From: Echinometra lucunter
Lineage: Eukaryota; Echinodermata; Echinoidea; Camarodonta; Echinometridae
Length of the DNA: 64,000 nucleotides
Direction: 5' to 3'
Assembly (NCBI GenBank): GCA_029962745.1
Contig: CM057162.1
Location: 20,140,740-20,204,739 of the forward strand
Each line of letters starts with the position of its first letter. Within the stretch, counting starts at the first letter, position 1. The notes under the pieces were generated by a model. The model was not told the DNA's origin, searched no databases, and saw nothing but the letters and a program-made list of their open reading frames with translations. Below, piece by piece: positions 45,944 to 56,471 of the stretch. The position numbers and the translations under genes were made by a program.

Positions 45944-46105
45944 GTTGTTGGCAGCATATCTACGTGGAGAAGGCACTATCTACAGATCGAGGAGAGACCA
46001 TGTTTCGAGACCCTGTGATGCTAACTGATCATATAACAACATTCGACACACGTGGCCTTACAGATTTCTCTGTTTCAAAAGTGAATGACGTTCTGGATGA
46101 GATAT
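45944..46105 (+). CDS. Gene B exon 4 (switch region and G3 DTRG)
   Basis: Acceptor AAATCTCTCAG, donor ATAT/GTAGGT. Encodes CWQHIYVEKALST, RGETMFRDPVMLTDHITTFD, TRGLTDFSVSKVNDVLDEI. 162 nt as in gene A. Confidence 0.92.
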
Positions 46106-47084
46106 GTAGGTATCAAAGAGATATATTACCAGGTGAAAAAATGTTTGCTAGATTTTCTTTCAAGCCGAACACATATTTACTAATAGGTATTGCCCTTGAT
46201 TTCGGGAGCACATTGGTATACTGTTGAAGGTTCTAGGATGCTTTTGGAGGTCCCGTGCTCAGTGTTTTATCCAAGGTGTTTTGGCCACATATGTCTTTCT
46301 TGATTCAGATGTGTTCAGCGGATACCTGGAATGCATAAATATCCCCCCCCCCACTTTTTAAGGAAGAAATTATATTTTAATTGATCATTTAGTACAAAAT
46401 TTGATAATCTGTCATAAACGACCACTATATTTTAAAATTTCTATCTAAATATGTTATCAAAAACCAGAAAAATAAAAATTCAAACGTGTGTAAGGGGGTC
46501 TGGGGTGTGGATGAGGGTGTGTATTTATACTTAAGTGTGACTTCGACAGAAAAAAAAAATGGCAAAAAAGTCGATCATCCCCCACTCCTCAAAGTGAATT
46601 TACGCCGGTGCTGCCCAGGATAATGACAACTACAGGGCAAATCTTATGCTGACTTGGTTAACTGGGCCAAGTTTTACTGATCTCTTATTATGCTTTGTAA
46701 TATGTATGACAATCCATTTACATGATCAAAATATAAACAAGAGAATTAAACGGAAAAGATGAAAAGGTGATGATTTATACAAAATTGGTTGATTACTTTT
46801 GAGCAGTTATTGCATTATGTTATGTTATATTATTTAGTTGTACTTTGTCAAATCAAATACGAAGGTTCCTCTCAGAAAAACTGAGTTGAAAATCCTTTGA
46901 AAGCTTTCTCATTTGTTTATTCCACTATGAATTAGGAATATCAGGTGTAGATAATTCTTCTTGAAATGCATGTGTATTCTATGAGTGACCATAAAAGGGC
47001 TCTTCTGTTACATATAGTTGTTGGTCCAAAACATATTTTGCAATTGCGCTCTTTTTCTCCTTATTAAAAATTAATTTTCTACAG

Positions 47085-47163
47085 CAGGACAAAGGGGGAT
47101 TGATACTCGGTCAGAGCGCGAAGGCGAGAAGATAGATTGCCCTATCTTTGTCTTTGGATATAG
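47085..47163 (+). CDS. Gene B exon 5
   Basis: Acceptor TTTTCTACAG (a CAG three bases downstream would create an in-frame TGA), donor TATAG/GTATGC. Encodes GQRGIDTRSEREGEKIDCPI and FVFGY. 79 nt as in A and C. Confidence 0.9.
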
Positions 47164-47941
47164 GTATGCTATACAATTGTAGAACTATATAATGAAAATA
47201 CTCGTATGTTTGTATCTCCCCATAAAAGACGCCAGTATATTACTTCAAATCTGTTTCAAATGTTGTTCGGCAAAACATAAATTAAGTGCCAATGACCTTC
47301 AAAGCGATATTCTCGCAAACTTGCTAATTTTAAACACCACTTCCGTATTCCAACACAATAATGTACTGCAGTAATAATCTTACTACAGTCCTCCTTCATG
47401 TCTTTAGAAACTCAATATTGTTCCAATATTTTAAACTGATGAGAAGTACTTTACGCTATGCCTAAAGACTACTTGCTTTTTGCTTCCACGAAAAGAAAAG
47501 AGCAGCTTCAGAGGGAAGATGTTTGATGCATTGGGATACAAGGGCCGTGTTTGCTGCGGCTTGTAATTTGTGCAGTTGGGTGACATATTATGTAATAGAA
47601 AAAGTCTGTCTGTGCTAAAAAGAGAAACAAAACAAAAATTAAACAAAAGCAAAAGAAAGAAAAAGAGGCAAAACTGACTGAACTTATGAAATTATGAAAA
47701 TATATTTTTTTCTCCAAGTTGAACATGAGTCTTCTGGAGAAAATTGTACATGTCTGCCTTACAAGAATGTGAGGGCTGTTGTATCGCCATCAAATGCATT
47801 ATGGGTATATAAACAGCAAAATGAATCTCTATGTTCCTGTGAAGGGAAATTCAATGAGAATATAGGGTTTTTACATTGCAGCTATTCAGGATGTACTGTA
47901 AGAGCTTTAAATCTTACGACATTTGCTTTCTATTTTCTCAG

Positions 47942-48012
47942 CAATACAACAGAAATACGACAATGTCACGATTTCCTGGTGTCTTTTCTTCCTCGAATCA
48001 GGAACCTGCTAG
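47942..48012 (+). CDS. Gene B exon 6
   Basis: Acceptor TTTTCTCAG, donor CTAG/GTAATT. Encodes SNTTEIRQCHDFLVSFLPRI and RNLL. Same 71-nt length and phases as in A and C. It lies within a longer open frame (47694-48143) whose remaining parts are not conserved in the paralogues. Confidence 0.85.
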
Positions 48013-48390
48013 GTAATTTGAATATTTCTATCACTTGCTTGAATCCAGGGAATAGGGGTATTATATCCCCACTCACCTATCACACAGGGGTTGGCGTATA
48101 CAAATATAACCCTTTGCTTTTCAAAGTAGAAAAGATATTTTAATCAATCGGTCGATTGAGAAAATGGATAAATCTATCATAAATGACGGTTGTATAGTAC
48201 CTTTACTTGAAATGCTATTGAAAACCAGTATGTTCTGTTGTTCAGTGCTTGGTTACCACTAGTTGGATACTGAATTAATCGTCTTCAGTAATCGTCTTTT
48301 TGGGCATACTATTGTAATTATATTATTTTGTACAGAAAGATCTGTCTATGTTAAGTTTATAGAAAAATTTTATACGCTGTATGAACACTA

Positions 48391-48421
48391 ATTATATTTA
48401 TTATTATTATTATTATTATTA

Positions 48422-48453
<32 letters not shown>

Positions 48454-48527
48454 TGTATTATTATTGTTATTATTATTATTATTATTATTAGTAGTAGTAG
48501 TAGTAGTAGTAGTACTAGTAGTAGTAA

Positions 48528-48563
<36 letters not shown>

Positions 48564-48572
48564 CAGCAGCAG
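48391..48572. repeat. (ATT)n then (TAG)n array, gene B intron 6
   Basis: TTATTATTA for about 100 bp switching to TAGTAGTAG for about 80 bp and ending in CAGCAGCAG. Confidence 0.95.
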
Positions 48573-49628
48573 TTATAGTGTTAGCCTATGTACATGGCTT
48601 AAGACTGGAGAAATAAAGTGGTTCCGCTTCGTAAATCTGTCACAGCATTATTCCCTAGAGTAAAATGACTGGCTATAAATAAATCGATTCGATAAGTTAT
48701 GTTAAAATTATAAATATATAAAATACACTTGGAAATGTTATGAAATAATGTCTTGTCTTGCAACGATTGAATCTCAGTCCCCATGGAAACAAAGAGAGAA
48801 AGGAAATACCCTAAAGACAGTAATTTGCACATTGAGCCAGGCATACTTTTGGGTATGAATCAGATTCTGTTTATTGGGTTATAGATATAAGAAGGGAACA
48901 TAAATACACATTCCTCACCAAACTAATGGGGTATCAATAAATAGGGAAACTATGGTGGTTCCTAAGGGACATGGACACGAGGATCGACGTATATTATGTG
49001 CAACAAATTTTTCGTCTTGTACTTGAAAAAAAAATGACGTATATCTATGCGGCAATTTTTTTGTCTTCTATGTCCAATACCTGTTTACAAAAAAATGTTT
49101 GGTAGAATAGAATGAATTAAATGAATAGGACATGAAACAATATAGTCTACAGCAAAATAACATAAATGCCAGCTTGCTTCTCTTGGGCCTGGCGTGGCCA
49201 TTTTGGTGTCTAGATAGGGTGCCTATATAGCCGGCTTGCTAGCAACCGGCGCGCGGTACGCATTTATCAGACGAACACTTTTTGACGTTTACATCTTTGA
49301 CGTAAAAGAAAAAAAATGTCGCATATAATTATATACGTCAAATGTTTGCGTCTGCGTGCCTCTTCAGGGCCATTAAGTACAGAAATTACCTTTTTTTTTG
49401 GGGGGGGGATACATATTCACGCCTTCGACGTAAAAGACAAAAGAAAAAAAAATGTTGTATATATTTGTAATCCTTTACGTTTGCTTGTCCAAAACATGGA
49501 AAAGGGGGAAATATCGAGAAAAATCAGATATGGATTCAGATTCAAACAAAATTAATGTAATTCAGCAAGTTGCAATGTGTGGCGCTTGAGCACTAAACGA
49601 AGTAAATGAATTGACTGTATTGGAACAG

Positions 49629-49935
49629 GTGCATATCCTATCATGGTGATAACCTTCGCTGACAGTATTGACGACAGAGAATCGATCGTTAGAGACCTCA
49701 TCACTGCTGGCATGGATAAGACCAGCGTGTTCTTCATCGAGAACTACACGAAGAGAAACACGAGATGGACAATGAGAGACACGTCACACTCCTGAAGATA
49801 TTGGAAGCCTGCATCTTACGAGCTGATGATAATGTTACCTTCAAGTGGCGCAAAGAAAGAGAAGACGAGAATAGGCCAAACTGGTTTGTGAGGTTTTTCC
49901 GCAAGATCGTGAAGATGTTCAAGAGGGGAAACTAA
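49629..49935 (+). CDS. Gene B exon 7 (C-terminus, frameshifted)
   Basis: Acceptor TTGGAACAG. Encodes AYPIMVITFADSIDDRES, then TSVFFIENYT in frame. At about 49750 one base is missing relative to A and C, giving a premature TGA at 49793-49795. The shifted frame continues with KHEMDNERHVTLLKILEAC, ILRADDNVTFKWR and a basic FFRKIVKMFKRGN tail to TAA 49935. Confidence 0.85.
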
Positions 49936-50859
49936 CCCGTGAGGGGTTCCCTCCCCCCAAACATCAGAAATGAATAACGAAGTACCCCTAGTCTGCACGC
50001 GCAGACCCTTGATACTTATTGAAGTTATTGCATCTTGAGACAGGCTTTAAGGCCATATACCAACTAGCTGTGAGGTGAAATTTGTTAGAACACCAGCTGA
50101 AAACGACCATATTAGTTTAATGTTGACTTGTTTATAGATATTTATATTAATGTAAATTTCCTTGTTGGAGAATATTATGTAAATGGGCATAACCAAATTT
50201 AACTTTATGAAAGATTTAGGTCATTTTGAAGTCAATTTTTAGTAGAAATATAGTTTATTTCTATACCTACTCCACCCCTCTCGTCACCTGATATTTCAAC
50301 TTGTTACCCCTCTGCCGTATTGCAGTGTAATGATTTCTTTTACCACTCGGGCAGTATCGGTATATCTTTTTTTTTGGGGGGGGGGGAATTAAAAATTCAA
50401 ACGTATTCTAGATTATTCCGTAGATAAATCTAAATTAGAATTTCTCTTTAAATGAATATGGACCTGAAAACTACAGACCATGCCTTGCTTTACCTGATAG
50501 AATTAAGGGCTTACGTCCTTGAGTGACAATCACGGGGGTAACCCCCTAGGAAACCATATTTCCAGATATTTTGATTAAAAAATTATGAGATATGGTATTA
50601 ATACATAAACAAGAATTAAATTACTGATTCCAGTAACCTGTAGAATAGATAGATCTGAATTATATTTAAATCTTTTAGTCGGAGGGCCTATGTAGGAAAA
50701 TTTGGGTTCGTGTGCAGTTCATGTTAATTTTTGGCAACCTCCATAAATGTATTCTAATTGATCCCGCGAATCAGAAAAACGATGTTGCCATTTTTTTTTG
50801 ATGACCTTAGGTCAAAGGTCATCTTTTCACACTCTTGTATAAGTGACTGCAAATGTAGT

Positions 50860-51420
50860 TTGAAGCACATCAGCAGCTCTTTCAGACCAGTAGAAATATC
50901 TCTATGTAGTTTCTTTGCTTGGTAGATGTGTAATATTGCATTAAACTCTTGATATATATACTTTTTACAGTGACACATTTAAGGTTCCGTCTTTGCACAT
51001 TTTTCATAATGTAAATCTTATTGTAGATAACACAACAGCAAAATTAAAAAAAAAAGGCAGGCATAAAAAGTCGTTACTGTAAGAAATGGTAGAAAGTTGG
51101 GAAAAGTTATTCCTTGGTAACAAACATCCACAATTGTAGCAGCCTTGTATTTTTGTCTAATTCAGCATCTCTTACAGATCAGTAGAAATATTTTATGTAG
51201 TTTCTGTGCTCAGTAAATTCATAATATTGTATTACACTCTGTGTTATTGTTTTTTTTTTTATCGTTATACTCATTTTATGTTGCTTCTTTTCGTACATTA
51301 TTTCTTTATCTTAGTTTAGATAAGTTAAATAAAGTGCATAGATAAATAACAGTCGAAAAATGGAATACTGAATTGTCATTTCTGTAGATATGGTAGAATG
51401 TTGGGAAAAGTTATACAAAT
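50860..51420. repeat. Degenerate ~300-bp tandem repeat (two units)
   Basis: 50860-51165 and 51166-51420 share CAGTAGAAATAT, TATGTAGTTTCT, TAATATTG.ATTA, GGTAGAA.GTTGGGAAAAGTT in order. A third unit occurs at 54095-54300. Confidence 0.6.
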
Positions 51421-51530
51421 GTCATCAGTGAGATTTAGTTTGGGTGTTTGGATGTAGTTATGAAAATGAATCGTATCTTACTCTCCTGAATAAAGGTAAT
51501 AACATCAGCATAATTTTGAGTCAGACATGA

Positions 51531-52546
51531 TAAAGGCTTGGTCACAACCGGACGTGCGTGTTTTTGCACCTGCGTGTCCGCAAGAGTTGCTGGGCTTTGA
51601 GCCAACTTCTGCGATTCTCTGCGATTGTATGGCAACGTACCCCCAACTTACGTCCTTTGCGCAGGACCGTGCAGGCCTCTTGCAAATATTGGATTTTTTT
51701 CCTCGTCTAAACCCGTAGGGTGAACGTGCGACGAACGCGCAAGTGCTGTGCCTCGGCTGTGCGGCAGGTAACAGTCAGTGCAATATTTGCAAGAAGTGCA
51801 TACGTCGCATGTACGATTACGTTACATGGTTATAGGAAGTACTTGCGTTGCCTGAGCAAGGCACCCCCGATTTGCCATTTTTCGCGAATCTGATTCACCC
51901 TGATTTCGTTTTCTTCTCTCCCTCCTTTTCGGCTTTTCCTCCTTCCTTCACTTGCTTATTGATAATTTTCCTGTAAATTTAAGTAGCCAATTTTAATGCC
52001 GATTATTTTGTGAATGTGATAAAGACGACCGAATGGACGATGACAGTGTTCTGACCTTGCCGATTTGAGGGTGCAACTTGCGTGTGCCACAAAACGAACG
52101 TTCGCTCATCTTTCGGAGATCTTCTGGTGTACGTCCACCGTGCGGTGATTGCACCTTCTACGCATGCTGGACGTGCCTGTGAAGTACAGCCGTTGCAAAT
52201 AAATTTTTCCAACACGCATGATACGGTAACAATACAAAATCTTGCAGCCAACGTAACAAGGACGTGCGATTCCGTGCACCGCTTTGCGATAGCTGCACGT
52301 GCCACCTGCGATTCCGTGCACCGCCTTGCGATAGCTGCACGTGCCACGTGCAAATTACCAAAACACGTAGCCACACGCAGCGTTTGTTGGACATGTCCGA
52401 CAACCGCTCTGCGTGTTATGCGTGTTCCTGCCTGCTAGATAAAAAAGTCCGGGCCCGTGCGTGTGACGGAAGAATTTTCTGCAAAATCGGTCGCAGACCA
52501 CACGTACGGAGGTGCACGGCCGGTTGTGACCGTAGCTTCAGTCTAT
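51531..52546. mobile_element. ~1-kb GC-rich transposon-like insertion
   Basis: Absent from the paralogous position near 54405-54424. Near its ends GGTCACAACCGGACGTGC (51539-51556) faces the reverse complement of GGTCACAACCGGCCGTGC (about 52515-52532), i.e. inverted termini with one mismatch in 18. The interior is rich in GTGCG/CGTGC words and a 42-bp tandem pair at about 52262-52350. The open frames here are not recognised and overlap on both strands. Family unknown; the target-site duplication is unclear. Confidence 0.65.
52262..52350. repeat. Two-copy 42-bp tandem repeat
   Basis: TGCGATTCCGTGCACCGC and TTGCGATAGCTGCACGTGCC occur twice in direct succession with one substitution. Confidence 0.9.
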
Positions 52547-53751
52547 TTGGATTATCTTTTAAGTCATTGACTACTGAATTATTTCATTTCCATAGATAAA
52601 ATTCATGAACCACCTGGTTTTTGTAGGCAATCATGGCAATGGGTTAAAGTGCATACTTGTACAAGAGGAAGGAGTCACCCTATAACCTTCCATTGTGCAG
52701 TATCTCCTATTGCCACAGGCTGTAGAACATGATTAAAATGTTATGAAAATGTGTGTCATGCCTTCGAACATAGCAAATATATAAAACATTTCTAGAAAGG
52801 AAGGATTCAAAAGATTTCGGGATCAAAAGCGAAGGTCCAAAGTCCAGCAAACAGAGAACAATGTAAGAAAATGAGTTATAGGCTCAGCTTTAAAACTTGC
52901 TGGTATTCCACAAATAAAAGAAAACTGGAAGAAAGGTTCGTTGGTGCATTGTAACATGATTCTTTAAAACCAAGCACGTGTTATTCATGTATAAATAGTA
53001 GTCTGTAAAAGCTATTTTCGTAAATGGACTTTGAAAAACAAGCACATTCGGAGAACTGTTTTTAAATGCGTCTGCACAAAAATCATGTCCAGTACTTCCC
53101 TTTTTATTTCTTAAAAAGGATATGCGACTATTTTTTTTTCAAATTCTCGTCATTCTCTTTCTTCTTCTTGTTGTTATCGTTTGATTTTTGTTGTTTTTCT
53201 TTTTCTTCTTCTTGTTCTTCTTCTTTATCGTAATTATCATCATTTTACTACTATTATCATTATTATCATTGTAACGGCTAATACTACTTTTATGATTGTC
53301 ATTGTACTCATTAGCATCATAATAATTATCAGCATCTTCATCACCGCCACCATGATTGCAAAAAGAATATTTGTATGATTCATATAAGATTATGAATATA
53401 ATACTGAACTTATTTGAAAACCAGGAGGAAAGGACGAAGGGGGTTATAAGTTGTTTCGCAGGTAGTACAGGAGGTCATTATGGAGAACCACGTGTTAAGT
53501 CTATGGGGGAAAAAATCCGGAAGTACACGGCCAATGAGACCAAATTTTTCTCAAACCTGAATTTTTGGTGTTGTGAACAAATGAATGGGTGTATATACTA
53601 AAGTACAGGGAATCTGCCTGAGGTCATTATGGGGAAAACAGTGCCGTATAATGCGTATGTCTATACATGGGGACGGGAATAATAGCGGTCTAATCCAAGT
53701 TGAATAGCACTGCTGGAGTAATCATTACTGGCTTTCTCTACCCTTCTGGAA

Positions 53752-54020
53752 TATATATATATATATATATATCTCTCTCTCTCTCTCTTTTCATAGCTAG
53801 AATCCTAATGTGTAATTATGTCTACGACTTTTACTCGGTTCACTCTCTTCATCGAATTTGTATCTCTCTTTATAGTTGGAATGTGACTATCCAATAATAT
53901 GTCTACGACTTTTGCTCAGTTCACCCTCTTCTTGGTATCTATTTCTCTCTTCATAGTTGGAATCGTATCTACTGTATATCTCTTTTCATAGTTGGAATCT
54001 TACTCTCTAATATCTCTTCG
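53752..54020. repeat. (AT)n(CT)n followed by degenerate minisatellite
   Basis: About 20 bp of ATATAT and 15 bp of CTCTCT, then three to four ~60-75-bp units containing TATCTCTCTTCATAGTTGGAAT and TATGTCTACGACTTTT variants. Confidence 0.7.
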
Positions 54021-54094
54021 ACCGTTCCAAAATTCACCAATAATAAAGTGACTCTTTAAACATAGTTAGTATTGATACTGAATCAAAATATTTT

Positions 54095-55720
54095 TTTTAC
54101 ATTGCTTTTTATACTAATTTTAGATTCCTTCTATGTACATTATTCATAATGTGTATCTAATTGTAGATAATTTGAATTAAGTACACCACGGCAAAAAAGG
54201 TAAAAAAAAGTCGTTACTGCATGTACTGTAAGATAAGTAGAACTTTGGGAAAAGTTATTCCTTAGTAACAAAGCATCCACAATCCTAGCTGCCTGGGTTT
54301 TTTTTCAATAAGATTTATAGTTATAATGTTTACCTCTGAATATGAATCGTATCTTAATCTTCTGATTAAGGTAATAACATCAACATAATTTTGAGTCAGA
54401 CATGATTTGGATTATTCATTTGGATTATCTTTTAAATCATTGACAACTGGATTATTTCATTTCCATAGATAAAATTCATAAACCACCTGGTTCTTGTAGG
54501 CAATCATGGCAATGGGTTAAAGTGCATACTTGTACAAGAGGAAGGAGCTACCCCTATGATACCTTCTATTGTGTAGTTTCTCCCATTATCAAAGGCTGTA
54601 GAACATGATCCAAACAAATGTTATGAAAAAATGTGTCATGCCTCCGAACATAACAATTATATAAAACATTTCTAGAAATGAAGAATACAGCGAGGGATCA
54701 AAAGCGAAGGTCCAAAGTCCAGCAACTGAAGGGAGTTTGTTACATATCTTTCATGAACAATAATGTTAGAAGACGTGTTGAAGACCTAGCTCTAAGCATG
54801 ATGAAATTTACTGGTATTCCACAAATAAAAGAAAACTGAAAGAAAGGTTTGTTCGTGCATAATTATTTGATAGTAACAACATGATTTTTTAAAATGAAAA
54901 ACGTGTTATCCATGTTTTCTAGTCTCTAAAAGCTATTTTCATAAATGGACTTTGTAAGACAGCACAGTCGAAGAACTTCGTCTAAAAAAGGATATAAAAA
55001 GGATGTGACTATTTTTTTCAAGGGATCCAGTAAAGTGGAGGCTTGATTTGATAAAATGTTGAATTTTATGTCTGTGTTTTATGAAGGTGTTCAGAAGGAT
55101 GAATAAACAGCCAGGCATATAAAGGTTTTGAAATATAAATGTTATTTTCAAGATATCTGTCACTGTATTCCGCCATTTTCAAAATCCACCTGGGTATGGT
55201 TTTGTCTATGGGGTTAAAAGGTCTGACATTTTCAGTCACTTGTATATTTTCACCTTTTGTGAAGCACACGATGATGCTTTTGAAGTGCATTTTTCATGGC
55301 CTCATATTTACACATTATTACATAAACTGATATCATGTATGGCCATGCAGGTCAGATTTTAAAAAGTTACTGAGTGGTTTTAACACCTTTTACAGACTTA
55401 ATGTTGTGCTCATCCAATTATATGCAATATTTCTGTTAAAGAAAGATTTTGAGTGAATGACAATCGATGTGTGCAAATTGACGTTTTTTTCGATCATTTA
55501 CGTCAATTGCTTTATGCGTTATAAATCATTCTTCTTTTCTTCTTTCTTCTTTTTTCCCTTCATATTGTTATTGTTATTACACTTATCATAATTATCAGCA
55601 TCATCGTCACCGCCACCATGATTGTTAAAAGTGATTTATTTGATTTATAAGATTATGAATAGTAGATTCATATTATATTTATCTGAAAAGAAGGAGTAAA
55701 GAAGAGCAAAAGGGCTCCTT
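54095..55720. repeat. Intergenic duplicated segment, copy 2
   Basis: Aligns with 50995-53445 as listed for copy 1. It lacks the 1-kb insertion but has about 500 bp of extra sequence at 55022-55525 relative to copy 1. Confidence 0.8.
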
Positions 55721-56221
55721 GTCTTCTTTCTCAGAATGCATGCCCTCTCTCACTCTCTCTTTCTTGCAAGCTCGCATGATCAGACTACGTAGCCACACAA
55801 CAATCTTTCGTCCAATACTATTTCACAATCCTTTGATAATATTCAAGAAGTACTCATTATTTGAGAGTAGTTAACATTATTCAAATTTATAGTTTTGTAC
55901 TTTACAGCTCCCGAGGTGAAATTATTACTCATAAATCATCAGGTTTACATGTCAAAACAAAGACATAAACATTCTCCTTTGAGAAGAAAAACATGATATG
56001 AAAACATTGCCTTTTTTCTCACATTTCTTCAAACAAAAATTGGAAACCTCCCCGGAGACAATACAGTAATATTTTTCGTCTTCATAATACAGAGTTACCA
56101 ATATACATGTAACTGCTGTTTTATGAATACAATTCAATGCATATTTCTTTTCTCCTTCAAACCCGAATAAGAGATTTTCTTTGGAAAAAACAAAAGCAAC
56201 TCGTATATATATATATATATA
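55721..56221. other. Unassigned intergenic sequence
   Basis: AT-rich with a short (AT)n run at 56203-56222. No gene recognised. Confidence 0.35.
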
Positions 56222-56223
56222 TA

Positions 56224-56471
56224 CAGTGAACCAAATTTGCAAAGTGCATTTCTTCGCCGTTTACTGTGTTATTTCCAATGGGGAAACAGTTTTGCTTTTT
56301 TTTTTCGCCGTTTGTAGCCGTTTTTCAAAAGGGCTACATAACGGCTACAAAACGGCTTTAAAAGAGCGAAAAAAACCACACACAAAAAAACAACAAACAA
56401 GACACACACACACACACACAAACGGCTACTAAACGGCGAAAAAACGGCTAATCTGCTGATTCGGCTCACTG
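56224..56471. mobile_element. 248-bp Tc1/mariner-like MITE
   Basis: The left end CAGTGAACCAAAT and right end (reverse complement CAGTGAGCCGAAT) match at 11 of 13 bases, and both are flanked by TA. The interior has repeated AACGGCTA/TAGCCGTT words in both orientations and a (CA)n tract. No transposase. Confidence 0.65.

Larger units (their letters stand above)
40604..49935 (+). pseudogene. Gene B: membrane-anchored IFI44-like GTPase with frameshifted last exon
   Basis: Coding exons 40604-40676, 41064-41147, 44848-45018, 45944-46105, 47085-47163, 47942-48012 and 49629-49935. Exons 1-6 have the same lengths and phases as gene A and are intact. Two hydrophobic helices (VIGIIFLSLLASLVT; IIFSIVITCFILMSPCGVAW) precede G1 GVQGAGKS (91-98), G3 DTRG (144-147), G4-like TFAD (222-225) and FFIENYT. 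In exon 7 one base is missing after ENYT (about 49750), so the frame ends at TGA 49793-49795 (268 aa) and loses the conserved LEAC and RADDN blocks. Those blocks are intact in the next frame up to TAA at 49933-49935, which would give 315 aa. With no other lesion, a sequencing or assembly error or a very recent mutation is as likely as an old pseudogene. The start has the same AAGATGG context as gene A, with an in-frame TGA 33 bp upstream. Confidence 0.8.
50995..53445. repeat. Intergenic duplicated segment, copy 1
   Basis: Blocks at 51030-51150, 51470-51530, 52547-52950, 52985-53140 and 53300-53415 align in order with 54165-54310, 54340-54405, 54424-54850, 54890-55020 and 55580-55665. Copy 1 carries a ~1 kb insertion (51531-52546) that copy 2 lacks. 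Confidence 0.8.

Noticed and set aside
52003..52599. Overlapping open frames of 70-120 codons with Cys/Arg-rich translations
   Set aside because: They occur on both strands of a GC-rich repeated element with few stop codons; no motif recognised.
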